Positions 8,466 to 17,494 of a stretch of DNA of 64,000 nt are shown here, piece after piece. The notes beneath the pieces are model-generated. The model was not told the DNA's origin. It saw only the letters and a program-made list of their open reading frames with translations, and did no database searches. Position 1 is the first letter of the stretch; each line of letters opens with the position of its first letter. The position numbers and the translations under genes are program-made. The stretch is from assembly GCA_032464575.1 (NCBI GenBank), contig JAWDKM010000003.1:310001-374000 (forward strand). Direction: 5' to 3'. The stretch comes from Pontivivens sp032464575 (GTDB lineage Bacteria > Pseudomonadota > Alphaproteobacteria > Rhodobacterales > Rhodobacteraceae).

Positions 8466-10040
8466 TCACCCCCCGGCGATCGCCTCCATCGCGGCGGCCA
8501 GCGCCGCCGTGCCGTCGTCGCGCGACGTCTCGCTACCCGGCGTGCGGTTGGTGACGATCTCGATCCGGGCGTTGTGGTGGACCTTGATGATCGCCCACTG
8601 CTCGTCATCGCGCAGATTGCGGACCTGCATCTGGTCGAGGCCGTCTCTGAGCGCGAAGACCGTGAGCTTGGCGTGACCCTGCGCCGTGCCGGGCGGACGC
8701 GGGACGAGGATGGTCCCGGTCTCCTGGCTCGACGTTTCGAAGGCGGTCTGCAGGCTCGCGCCCGCCTCCAGGAACGGAGCGGTGAAATCGATCGTGCAGC
8801 TCACCCGGTTGCCCGCATCGATCCCGGCCTGCGGTGGCAGCACGCTGCCATCGGGGCCGAGCAGCATGGTCGTGACCGAGATCTGCCGCATCCACGAGGA
8901 CGGCGCGAGCGTGTGCGACCAGCCGTCGGCCAGCGACAGCGTGCCGCTCAGCCGCACCGGAGGCCAGCTCGCTGTGGTGAAGATGATCTGGCTCGACCAG
9001 TCCACCTTTTCCTTCAGCGGCGCATTCGAGACGAAGCGCGCCGAGATCTGCCCGCCTTCCGGGCCGAAGGTCTCGCTGCGCACCGCGCCGTCGCTGGTGC
9101 GAAGCTCGGTCACGACATGCTCGACCACCGGATCGCCGGAGATCAGCAGACTGGTCTCGACCTCGATCTCGGGGTTCAGGACCCGCAGGACCGGCTTGCC
9201 GAAACGGTTCACCAGATCGCCGAGCGTCGCACTCACCACCTGGCCGCGCGCTGCGACCTTGGCCTGTGTGTCGGAGCCGAGGAAGCGCGCCGTCAGGCGA
9301 CAGGTGCCCGGCGGCGCGCCGCCGCCCTCCAGCGCCTGGTTCCAGATATCCGCACCTTCCGCGTTCAGTCGCGCCACGATGTTCACCGTGCCGAGCCGCG
9401 GGTTCGTGGTGATCGTCGGCGCGCCGTCCAGATGGGCGGCGGGCACCTGCAGACTGCCCTCCAGTGCGTTGATCCCCAGCGGCGTGAAGCGCCAGGCCCG
9501 TTTCGCCCGGCCGAGCGCGCGCATCCACTGCGCCTGTTCGGTCTGGGACGGGTTCTGCGGATAGACCGCGAGCGACAGCGTCAGCGTTCCGCCGCTCGTG
9601 CGGACGGTCGTGTTCGCATCCGCCCGCCGCTCGATCAGCACGTCGAAGGAGAGGGGCACGGGCTTCGCCGACAGATACCGCGCCATTCCACCATTCCGAT
9701 CTGGCCAGAGCAGCGTGTCGCCGGAGCGGACGGCCTGTTGCTCCGATGGCTGGACGAGGATGTGCCGCGTCAGCGTCGGCAGCTTGGCGGCGAGCTGCAC
9801 CTGCGCGAACCTGTGGTTCAACGCCAGCGGCGTGTGCGTCGCGCTGATCACCGCCTTGCTGGCGATCACCGGCTTCGCGGCGACCGGTTTGGAGAGACGC
9901 GCCGTGCTCAGCCGGGGCTGGACCCGGCTGATCGACGTCGCCCCGAGCGAGGCCGCCCGGAACTGCGTTTCGCTCTGCGGCGCCGTCTCGGCGGAGGCGC
10001 AGGGGCGCTCGCGCCCGCTGCCATTCGGACCGGCCGCCAT
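8466..10040 (-). CDS. Protein of unknown family, shorter paralogue of the 14861-16885 product
   Basis: A 524-residue protein I do not recognise. It has no signal peptide and no membrane segment, is rich in predicted beta strand, and has a low-complexity N-terminus. It aligns along most of its length with the 674-residue protein at 14861-16885. Shared anchors in the same order are SGGTLTLSLAV, FTPLGINALEGSLQV, LNAEGADIWNQAL with a following PPGTC, FTTASWPPVRLSG and FALRDGLDQ. The ATG overlaps the stop of the giant subtilase by one base (TGATG), so translation is probably coupled. The amidase follows after 50 bases. A structural, carrier or substrate role for the protease is possible but unproven. 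Confidence 0.8.
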   Translation of the reverse strand: MAAGPNGSGRERPCASAETAPQSETQFRAASLGATSISRVQPRLSTARLSKPVAAKPVIASKAVISATHTPLALNHRFAQVQLAAKLPTLTRHILVQPSEQQAVRSGDTLLWPDRNGGMARYLSAKPVPLSFDVLIERRADANTTVRTSGGTLTLSLAVYPQNPSQTEQAQWMRALGRAKRAWRFTPLGINALEGSLQVPAAHLDGAPTITTNPRLGTVNIVARLNAEGADIWNQALEGGGAPPGTCRLTARFLGSDTQAKVAARGQVVSATLGDLVNRFGKPVLRVLNPEIEVETSLLISGDPVVEHVVTELRTSDGAVRSETFGPEGGQISARFVSNAPLKEKVDWSSQIIFTTASWPPVRLSGTLSLADGWSHTLAPSSWMRQISVTTMLLGPDGSVLPPQAGIDAGNRVSCTIDFTAPFLEAGASLQTAFETSSQETGTILVPRPPGTAQGHAKLTVFALRDGLDQMQVRNLRDDEQWAIIKVHHNARIEIVTNRTPGSETSRDDGTAALAAAMEAIAGG

Positions 10041-13000
10041 CAGACCCGTGCCTCCTCGACCACCGTCTCGCCGAGGCGCTCTGCCGCGACAACCACGCCG
10101 CCTTTCAGCGCGATCCGCCACCAGCCGTCGAGCGGGCCGGCGAGGGCCTTCTGCACGGCCGCATCGACGCCTGCCTCGATCCGGCCCCCCTCGCGCGTGT
10201 GGAGCACGACGCTCATCACCTGCCCGCCGCGGTTCTGCGGGGCGTCCACGATGCGCGCGGCGACCTGCCGCTGAGCCATGCGCCGCCGCTGGCGCCAGAT
10301 CCGCCGGGGCACGAGCTGCAGCACGGTGTGATGCAGCACGCGGGCAAAGGCAGCGCCGTCGGCGGTGCGTCCATGCACCACGAGGCGATGCGCCGTGAAG
10401 ACGGGCTCGCGTTCGGCGACGGGGCAGTCGACCCGCACCTCCAGCGCACCGACGCTGACGGTGCCTTCGGCCTCGGACCGGACCGCGTTGCCGATCCGCT
10501 TAGGCCGGGCCGCGACTTCCAGCGGGCGGGCGCTTTCCTGCGCGATGCCGTGGCTCTGGCCGATGCAGGTGCAGCTCACCCGCTCGACGGTCGCGCCGTC
10601 CTCACCCCGGACGATCAGCGCGCAGGTTTCGTCGTCGTCGAGGCGATGGGCCGTGCGCAGCACCGGGCCGGGTCCGGCAAAGCCGAGCGCGCGGATTATC
10701 GAGCCGGGCCGGTCGCTCTCCGCCTGCACGGTCCAGTGGCCCGCCCATGGCGCACCTTCCGTCCGGTCCATCTCCACGAGCAGCCCGCTGGCGGTGGCGG
10801 AGACCCGCACGCCCGCCAGCGAGCCATAGGGCGGCGGCCGGTGCCGGCTGCCATCGGGGGCGACGATCAGCAGCGTGGGCCGCGTCGCCCCCTCGAAGCG
10901 CACCAGCGCCTTGCTGTCCTCCGGCGTGAGGGAGAAGCGGACGGCGTGCGCGGCCTCGGGCGGCATATCCTCGGCCGCCACCTCCTCCAGATGCAGCGCG
11001 CGGCTGCCCGCCGCCTCCGCAGCCGCCGACATCACGGCGCGGTCGAGGTCCTCGGGCGTAGCGAGGCGCAGGTGGACGCCGTGGCGCAGGTGCATCTCCT
11101 GCACGAGGGCCTGCAGCACCACCTCGTCGGTCCCGATCAGGTAAAGCCCGGCCTGCGTGGCGAGCCGCCGCAGGATCTTCAGATCGTCCTGATCGGCTCG
11201 CGTATTGCCGCCGCACACCACGATGGCGGGCTGGTGCGTGCCGCTATCCGCCGCCGCGTCGAGCTGGCGGGCGAGCTGCCGCAGCTTTTCGGAGAAGGTG
11301 AGCTCGCGCCCGTCCTCCGCCATCGCACCGGTTCGCAGGGCGTTCTGACCGGGTGCGGCCCGCAGCGCCGTTTCCGCGGCGGCGCGCAGATCATCGGCGG
11401 CGCCACCTCCGCGCGGTGCTTCCGCCCGGCGTGGGGCCTCCGACATCAGCGCCGCCCAGGTGGACCCGCCCACGATCCCGTCGGCCGTGAGGCCTTGGCT
11501 CCGCTGGAAGGCGCGCACCGCCCGTGCGGTGCCGTTGCCGAAGATCCCGTCTGCGCGACCGGTGAGGAAGCCGCGATCCTTCAGCATCGTCTGGAGGTCC
11601 ACCACATCGTCACCGCGGCTGCCGTGGCGCAGCGTCGGCCGGTCGCTGACATCCGGCGCCGTCGAGCCGCCGGACGCAGACCCGCCCGGTACAGATCCGC
11701 CGGAATCTCCGCCCGACGTCCCGCCGCCGCTCCCACTCTCGAGCGCGGCCCACGTGGAGGCGCCCACAACGCCATCCGCACTCAATCCCACCGACCGTTG
11801 GAAGGCCTGTACCGCGCGCGCGGTTCCGTTGCCGAAGATGCCGTCGGCGCGCCCGCTCAGGAACCCGCGGTCCTTCAGCATTTCCTGCAGGTCCAACACG
11901 TCGTCGCCGCGGCTGCCATTGCGCAGGACCGGGCGGGTGCCGCCCGTGGTCCCGCCCGCGCTGCCGCCACCCGACGTGCCACCGCCGGAGGTCCCACCAC
12001 CCGACGTGCCGCCGGACCTCCCGCTACTCGCCGTCTCCAGCGCGGCCCAGGTCGAGGCGCCGACCACACCGTCCGCGCTCAATCCCACGGAGCGCTGGAA
12101 GGCCTGCACCGCTCGCGCGGTACCGTTGCCGAAGATCCCGTCGGCACGCCCGCTGAGGAAGCCGAGATCCCTCAGCATCTCCTGCAGGTCCACCACGTCG
12201 TCACCACGACTGCCGTTGCGCAACACGGGCCGCGTGTCCCCTGACGTTCCGCCACCGGAGGTTCCACCGCCGGACGTGCCGCCGCCGGAGCTCCCGCCGC
12301 CGGACGCGCCGCCCGTCGCGGCATCGAGCGCCGCCCAGGTCGCCGGACCCACCACACCATCGGCTCCGAGGCCCTGCGCGCGCTGGAAGCTCTTCACGTT
12401 GGCCTGCGTGCCGAAGCCGAAATTGCCGTCCACGCGGCCCGTCAGGAACCCGGCCTGGTCGAGCAGCTCCTGCAACTCGCGCACGCTCTCGCCCCGGTCG
12501 CCGCGGCGCAGGGTCGGGCGCGCGTCGAACAGATCGTCGTCGTCATCGTCGTCCGTGACCACGTCGTCGATGCCGCTGCCCGCGCCCGGCGAGGTGTCGT
12601 CGATCACCATGAAGAGCTCGCTGGGTGCGAAGCCCTGGTCGACATAGCCGTTCGTGACCACCAGCGCGAAGTCCTGCCGGGGTGTCGCCGCCGTCCCGTC
12701 CATGCAGTCGGTCGTGACGTTGAGCGCCGCGACCTCCACCGTGAACGGCGACTGAGCCTCGCCCGGCGCGATGAAGATGTTCTGGAGGTTGTCCCAGCCC
12801 GCACGGGTCGCGTCCGGCAGCTCTCCATCCACCGAGAAGCCGTTGACGAAGTTGTTGCCCTCGTAGCTTCGCCCGGCCGTCCGCACCCGCAGCGCGAGCC
12901 GGTTGACCACCGCCGCGACCGATGCCGTTCCGCTGTTGAGCGGCCCCGGCGGATCGGTCCAGGCGAGCGTTACGCGCACCGGCATGCTGGGATCGGACAC

Positions 13001-14737
13001 CCGGAGCCGCCAGGTCCGCGTCTCCCCGCGATGGCGCAGGACGGAGCTCTGGTCGACATAGCCGTGGTGTACATGGTCCGACAGTACATTGGCGAGGTTC
13101 AGCCGCCCCCAGCCCTGCTGCGAATTAGGCACGGGACCGCCCGCGCCGGTATCCTCGGCCCCGTTCACCACCATGGCGCGGAGCAGGGCGGGGGAGGGGG
13201 TGCGCCCGCCGTTCCGGTCGCGCCACCATTGGGTGAGCAGCGCACAGGCGCCCGCCGTCTTGGGGCTCGCGCCCGACGTGCCGCCGCCCCAGGTCAGTTT
13301 GTCGGAGATGTACTCCGCCTGGCCCGGATGGCTGTCGAAATTGGCCGAGGACGTCCATTCGCCCGGCGCGATCACATGCGGGCGTACCCGACCGTCGCCG
13401 CAATTGCCATGGCTGCTTGCATGATCGCCGGTGTAGAGGTGATCGATGTTATCGCTCTCCGACCCGCCGTCAGCCGGGCGGTAGTTCTCCGAATTGCCGG
13501 TGACCAGCACGTTCTTCGCCGCCTTGGGCCGGGTCAGCCCGCTGGTGCCGGAGTTCCCGGCGGAAAAGCAGATTGTGAGCGGCCTCGCCGTCCCGTCCGC
13601 AGGCGTCGCGTTGCGCACCAGCGCGTCATACGCGGCCTCCATCGACCGGTAATCCATCGGGCTGTGCGTGCCCGCACCCCAGCTGTTGTTCTGGATCGTG
13701 CCCGCATCGCCCGATGGCCCGGACGTCGTCGCCGTCTCCCGGCACAGATCGTCGGCGTTGCGCTGGTTGTCCTGGCTGATCAACTCCGCCGAGGGCGCCA
13801 TGCCGAGACCGTAGACGAAGCCGTCGCGGTCGCGCTCGTCCAGATACCGGCCCGCCGCGTGCCCGGCCACGAAGGTGCCATGCCACTCCCGGCCTGGGTC
13901 GCGCACCGTGATGCGGGTGGAGAACGCCTCATGCGTCTCGTCCACGCCATTGTCCACGATCCCGATTGTCGTGCCGCGGCCCGAAAGCCCGTGCGATTGC
14001 AGCCAGTCGAGATAGTCGCCCGATGGGCGTTTCATGTGGTCGTACTCGCCAGCGAGGATCAGCCCCGCCCGCTCGTCTTCCAGCAGGATCGGCTCGCGCT
14101 TCTCGATGGCGAGCACGAGTGCGACCTCCAGCACCGGGCTCTGCGCCGCATCGGTCAGGACGGCAGGAACCCGGGCGACGCCGCCCACTATGCTTTCCTT
14201 CCCGGTGATGTCGACGCCCGGAATGGCGACGAGGCGGGCGATGACGGCATCCAGATCGGCATCGGCCTGGATCACGAGCCAGACATCCTCCGCCCCCGCT
14301 TCGGGGATCCGCGCCCGCGGCTTCAGCGCGCGGGTCAGCGGCTCGATCTGCACGACGAAGGGCAGCTCCATCGCCCGGTCGAAGGCGACGGCGGTGCCGC
14401 GGCTCAGATAGGCGCTCTCGGGCTGGAAGCGGACGGGTTCCACGCCCGCCTCGCGCAACTGCTCCAGCCAGTCGCCGAGGGTGGGACCGGCGAGCACTAC
14501 GTAGGCGAGGAACGGTGAATCGGCATCGGCGGGCAGCCCGCCGCCGGCCCGTTGCAACTCGCCCACCGGAACGCCGAGGTTGAGGCCCTGGGGGGCCGCG
14601 ATCGCACGGGCGCTTTCGGCCATAGGGGCGGCGGTGCGCACCAGCACTTCGCCATTGGGATAGGTTGCGATGATCTCGGTGCTCGGATGCTTCACGATCT
14701 CCGAGGCTTCGTCGACGAGGAGGAACTTCGTTTCCAT
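10040..14737 (-). CDS. Giant subtilisin-like (S8) serine peptidase with four peptidoglycan-binding repeats
   Basis: A 1565-residue protein. Residues 1-240 act as a propeptide-like region. The S8 domain has Asp about 261 (GIVDNGVDETH), His about 285 (EWHGTFVAGH), oxyanion Asn about 393 (FSAGNSG) and Ser about 487 (GGTSGASPKTAG), so all catalytic residues are present. A beta-sandwich follows (VRVTLAWTDPPG) like that after the catalytic domain in KP-43-type subtilases, then a run of seven Asp. Four PG_binding_1 repeats lie between Gly/Ser/Thr linkers. The last roughly 480 residues are unassigned and include a Rossmann-like strand (PAIVVCGGNTRAD). No signal peptide is seen. The ATG at 14737 is preferred over 14779, whose extra leader resembles non-coding sequence. 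Confidence 0.92.
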   Translation of the reverse strand: METKFLLVDEASEIVKHPSTEIIATYPNGEVLVRTAAPMAESARAIAAPQGLNLGVPVGELQRAGGGLPADADSPFLAYVVLAGPTLGDWLEQLREAGVEPVRFQPESAYLSRGTAVAFDRAMELPFVVQIEPLTRALKPRARIPEAGAEDVWLVIQADADLDAVIARLVAIPGVDITGKESIVGGVARVPAVLTDAAQSPVLEVALVLAIEKREPILLEDERAGLILAGEYDHMKRPSGDYLDWLQSHGLSGRGTTIGIVDNGVDETHEAFSTRITVRDPGREWHGTFVAGHAAGRYLDERDRDGFVYGLGMAPSAELISQDNQRNADDLCRETATTSGPSGDAGTIQNNSWGAGTHSPMDYRSMEAAYDALVRNATPADGTARPLTICFSAGNSGTSGLTRPKAAKNVLVTGNSENYRPADGGSESDNIDHLYTGDHASSHGNCGDGRVRPHVIAPGEWTSSANFDSHPGQAEYISDKLTWGGGTSGASPKTAGACALLTQWWRDRNGGRTPSPALLRAMVVNGAEDTGAGGPVPNSQQGWGRLNLANVLSDHVHHGYVDQSSVLRHRGETRTWRLRVSDPSMPVRVTLAWTDPPGPLNSGTASVAAVVNRLALRVRTAGRSYEGNNFVNGFSVDGELPDATRAGWDNLQNIFIAPGEAQSPFTVEVAALNVTTDCMDGTAATPRQDFALVVTNGYVDQGFAPSELFMVIDDTSPGAGSGIDDVVTDDDDDDDLFDARPTLRRGDRGESVRELQELLDQAGFLTGRVDGNFGFGTQANVKSFQRAQGLGADGVVGPATWAALDAATGGASGGGSSGGGTSGGGTSGGGTSGDTRPVLRNGSRGDDVVDLQEMLRDLGFLSGRADGIFGNGTARAVQAFQRSVGLSADGVVGASTWAALETASSGRSGGTSGGGTSGGGTSGGGSAGGTTGGTRPVLRNGSRGDDVLDLQEMLKDRGFLSGRADGIFGNGTARAVQAFQRSVGLSADGVVGASTWAALESGSGGGTSGGDSGGSVPGGSASGGSTAPDVSDRPTLRHGSRGDDVVDLQTMLKDRGFLTGRADGIFGNGTARAVRAFQRSQGLTADGIVGGSTWAALMSEAPRRAEAPRGGGAADDLRAAAETALRAAPGQNALRTGAMAEDGRELTFSEKLRQLARQLDAAADSGTHQPAIVVCGGNTRADQDDLKILRRLATQAGLYLIGTDEVVLQALVQEMHLRHGVHLRLATPEDLDRAVMSAAAEAAGSRALHLEEVAAEDMPPEAAHAVRFSLTPEDSKALVRFEGATRPTLLIVAPDGSRHRPPPYGSLAGVRVSATASGLLVEMDRTEGAPWAGHWTVQAESDRPGSIIRALGFAGPGPVLRTAHRLDDDETCALIVRGEDGATVERVSCTCIGQSHGIAQESARPLEVAARPKRIGNAVRSEAEGTVSVGALEVRVDCPVAEREPVFTAHRLVVHGRTADGAAFARVLHHTVLQLVPRRIWRQRRRMAQRQVAARIVDAPQNRGGQVMSVVLHTREGGRIEAGVDAAVQKALAGPLDGWWRIALKGGVVVAAERLGETVVEEARV
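11450..12518 (-). repeat. Four tandem peptidoglycan-binding repeats with Gly-Ser-Thr linkers
   Basis: Four copies of a roughly 65-residue module lie at about 12325-12518, 12046-12231, 11747-11940 and 11450-11642. Each runs from RPxLRxGSRGDDVxDLQ to ADGxxGxxTWAAL, the pattern of PG_binding_1. The linkers are built of GGGTS units. The second and third modules are almost identical in protein but differ at many third codon positions, so the repeats look conserved by selection rather than freshly duplicated. Confidence 0.9.
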
Positions 14738-14860
14738 GGCTCTACTCCACTCGCTGAGGGGAAGGTGCGACCCGCCCAAGGGGGGACAACGGCGGGCCGC
14801 ACTGGCATCCCGTCACTCTAGGGGGGCGACGACGGGATGCGTTCGGGGGAGGCGTGGGGT

Positions 14861-16885
14861 CTAGAGGTTGACCGTCACGCGCTCCGCATAGGATTGCGCA
14901 TCGAGGCGGACGCGGACCTGTTTGCGCTCGTCGTCGAACCGGTCGGCGAGCGCGCCGTCGCGCACGGGGATCCGCCGGATGCCCGATGCGCCGGGCATCT
15001 GAAGGTGAAGGACCGCACCGTTGCCCTCGTACTCGACTGCGACGACAGTGCCCTCGACCTCGCGGCCGCTGCCGTTGCCCTTCGAGCCGCCGTAGCGCGT
15101 CATCTCGGGCTCGGCCGCGCCGTTGTTGCCGACACGCGTCATCTCGATGACCGTCGGGCGGAACCCGCCGCGCTGCAGCCGGGCCGCGACGCTGCTGTCG
15201 TTCTCCGGGAAGATCGTGTTCTGGGTGACCAACCGGATCTCGTCCTCGCGGGCCAGGATGAACACCGCCTCCTCGTCGAAGTTGATCACCTGCTCCTCGG
15301 CCCGCCGCAGCTTGCCGCCGACCACGCCGAAGGCGCTGAACTTCGCTTCGCCGAGCGCGCCCGTCGGGCTCAGCGGATAGCTGAACTCCACAGGCTCGAA
15401 GATGTTGATCTTGGCCGAGGCGCGGATCGGGTTGGGCAGGTGGGGCCCGTCATAAGAGACGTTGCACACGAGGTAGTCGTTCTCGGCGTCCACCATCCTG
15501 ATCTCGCCGTTCTCCTCGATGAACATAAATATCATGTGCCGTCCGACCCAGGAGGCGGGCTTGATGACCACCGAGTTGCCCCCGGCCGAGACGAGCGCCT
15601 TGCCCGAGGTCTCGATCACCGGCCAGCTCGGCGGGGTGAAGTTCACCTTGGCCTTGTGCCGGATCTCCACGTCGTCCGGGTTGTGGCTGGTGACGGTGTA
15701 GGTCTCGTTGCCGCCCGTGGTGCCGAAGATCGGCGATTCCGGCCCCTTGCCCTCGCTCGCCGTCCACGACACGGCGACGTTCTCCAGCACCGGATCCGCA
15801 TCGACCAGCACCGTTGCGGGGAAGGACAGCTGGGTGTTCACCTCCGTGAGGTAGCTTTCGTCAAGGTCCGCGATCATGCTGGTCAGATCGGCGTCCATGC
15901 TGGCGCGCAGCCAGGTCCAGCCGCTGAAGCGGACCTCCTGCTCCAGGTCGGTCACCTCCTCTTCCCGCTTGTACTTGAAGGCGAAGTTGGCGCCGCCGAA
16001 GATGCCACGCGTGTCGCCCGCCTCGGCTGGCTCCACGTCGGGCGCGGGCTCGAACAGGCTTTCGAAGAGCTGGGTGCGCGCCTGGTCGGCGAAGGTGCTG
16101 ACGAGCTCCTGGCGGATCTCCTCCAGCTCGGGCGGCAGGCCGGTGCCGATGAACTCGACGGTGACCACGCCTTCGCGCACCATCTTCTCCCACTCCGCCT
16201 CGATCTTGGCGCTGCCGCCGTAGAAGAGGCCGCGGCCGCTGACGTTGAGCGCGCCGGAGATGTGGCGGAAGAGCCGCCGGCCATGGACCTTCACCCGCGC
16301 GCCGGTGTCCGGCATCATCCGCAGGTACTCGTAGTCCATCTTGACGCCGGCCGGGATGTTGGTGCCCTCGCGCACGCCCTGCGCCCATTCCTGCGCGCCG
16401 AGCTCCGTGAGCTCCACGAGGAACGAGTTCGTGCCGCCGGGCGTGCCGATGTTGGCATCGGTGTGCGCCTGGTTCGGTGTGCCGGAGACCGGGTTGATCA
16501 GAACCTGCGCCCGGCCCTTCTGCACGTTGAGCGGCACGAACTTGATCTGGTTGCGATCGCGCACCTGCGGCGGGTGATCGCTGGCATACATGGTGTTGAG
16601 CCAGGCCTCCTTGAGGTCGTCGATCTCGCGCTCGTCGTACTGGATCGCCGAGGTGATGGTGAACAGCGACGAGCCGCCAGTGATCTTGTAGGTCCCGTCG
16701 ACCTGTTGGCGGAACTGGGACAGGCCGAACTGATAGCGGCCGTTCGCACCCATCGCGAGGCGGGGCTGCTTCGGCGTGAACAGAATGATGTTGTCGCGCG
16801 TGCTCTGCCACAGCTTGAACTGGTGGTGATCCCATTTCACGCCGGACATCGCGACGCCGACTTCTTCGCGCAGGAACGTACTCAT
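14861..16885 (-). CDS. Large protein of unknown family, paralogue of the 8466-10040 product
   Basis: A 674-residue protein of unknown function with no signal peptide or membrane segment, rich in predicted beta strand with charged loops. It shares ordered anchors with the 524-residue product two genes downstream: TGGSSLFTITSAI, FVPLNVQKGRAQVLI, LTELGAQEWAQGV with a following IPAGV, FTPPSWPVIETSG and FGVVGGKLRRAEE. A central acidic insertion (about residues 265-305) and a C-terminal extension of about 100 residues account for the extra length. It is first in the leftward group, about 120 bases upstream of the giant subtilase. The start at 16885 was chosen over 16942 because it gives a sensible N-terminus (MSTFLREEVG). 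Confidence 0.8.
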   Translation of the reverse strand: MSTFLREEVGVAMSGVKWDHHQFKLWQSTRDNIILFTPKQPRLAMGANGRYQFGLSQFRQQVDGTYKITGGSSLFTITSAIQYDEREIDDLKEAWLNTMYASDHPPQVRDRNQIKFVPLNVQKGRAQVLINPVSGTPNQAHTDANIGTPGGTNSFLVELTELGAQEWAQGVREGTNIPAGVKMDYEYLRMMPDTGARVKVHGRRLFRHISGALNVSGRGLFYGGSAKIEAEWEKMVREGVVTVEFIGTGLPPELEEIRQELVSTFADQARTQLFESLFEPAPDVEPAEAGDTRGIFGGANFAFKYKREEEVTDLEQEVRFSGWTWLRASMDADLTSMIADLDESYLTEVNTQLSFPATVLVDADPVLENVAVSWTASEGKGPESPIFGTTGGNETYTVTSHNPDDVEIRHKAKVNFTPPSWPVIETSGKALVSAGGNSVVIKPASWVGRHMIFMFIEENGEIRMVDAENDYLVCNVSYDGPHLPNPIRASAKINIFEPVEFSYPLSPTGALGEAKFSAFGVVGGKLRRAEEQVINFDEEAVFILAREDEIRLVTQNTIFPENDSSVAARLQRGGFRPTVIEMTRVGNNGAAEPEMTRYGGSKGNGSGREVEGTVVAVEYEGNGAVLHLQMPGASGIRRIPVRDGALADRFDDERKQVRVRLDAQSYAERVTVNL

Positions 16886-17494
16886 AACCGGATACCCTTC
16901 TCGTTTTGCGTTTCCTTCCCGCGCCACGCACATCTCCTCCAACCGCAGAACCAGTGGGGATTCTGCGCCGTATCAGCGGCTTGCTGGTCGAAGTGCCGAT
17001 GAGGCGTGGCGATCATTGTTCGCAAAATGATGGTCGTTCATCGCATTTCGCATCTCAACGTAATAATCCGTGAATTGCGCGAACGACGTTCAACCCCCGG
17101 GTTTTACGAGCTTTCCCATAGGGCGACCCAGACGAGGCGGCACGTCTTCCCGAGCAGGGCCCCGAATTCACGCCTTTTTTTGCTTCGAAATAACGTTGAA
17201 TTCACGCCCCTCTCACGGGCGCACTCCTATCGTGCTTGCCAAGCCGGACGGGTGAGCCGGCAAAGGTGAGGTGGATGGAGAGGGCATGACAGCATTCGGG
17301 AACACGAAAGCGCAGTCGGGCTGTCGTCGTTGCTGGCCGGTGTTCGCATGACGCAGTCACCATTGTCCGACGATTTCGGTCTATCCCTAGAAGAAGCGAT
17401 CGATACTGCCGATCGTGCAACTCCAGGACGAGTTGACGCAGTCAGTGGCGCCGTACATGCTGCTGTGCAACCAATTTTGCCAGGGACCGGACGT
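16886..17494. other. Divergent intergenic region of the island
   Basis: About 0.6 kb lies between the leftward unknown-family gene and the SARP regulator. It is visibly less GC-rich than its surroundings, and I see no convincing gene in it. In-frame sequence upstream of the SARP domain (from an ATG at 17348) could extend that protein by 49 residues, but its codon use is atypical. The region carries two copies of an 11-base repeat and an inverted half copy (17070-17208), so it most likely holds the promoters and operators for both groups. Confidence 0.6.
17164..17208. promoter_or_regulatory. Direct repeat GAATTCACGCC, candidate regulator site
   Basis: GAATTCACGCC occurs at 17164-17174 and again at 17198-17208, 34 bases apart. 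The inverted half site GTGAATT lies at 17070-17076. SARP-type regulators are known to bind short direct repeats near promoters, and a SARP gene starts just downstream. Binding is inferred only. Confidence 0.35.

Noticed and set aside
11950..12310. Spaced short repeats that could suggest a CRISPR array
   Set aside because: The repeats are Gly-Ser-Thr codons in frame with the subtilase gene; there are no constant repeats with unique spacers and no cas genes.
10199..12647. Plus-strand open frames of 680 and 395 codons opposite the giant subtilase
   Set aside because: They read as Pro/Arg/Ala-rich low complexity caused by the antisense of Gly/Ser linkers and PG-binding repeats, and show no domain or ribosome-site support.
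17348..17494. N-terminal extension of the SARP regulator
   Set aside because: The sequence is AT-richer than its surroundings with unusual codons and weak ribosome-site support; the DNA-binding domain starts right after the ATG at 17495. It was kept as an alternative only.
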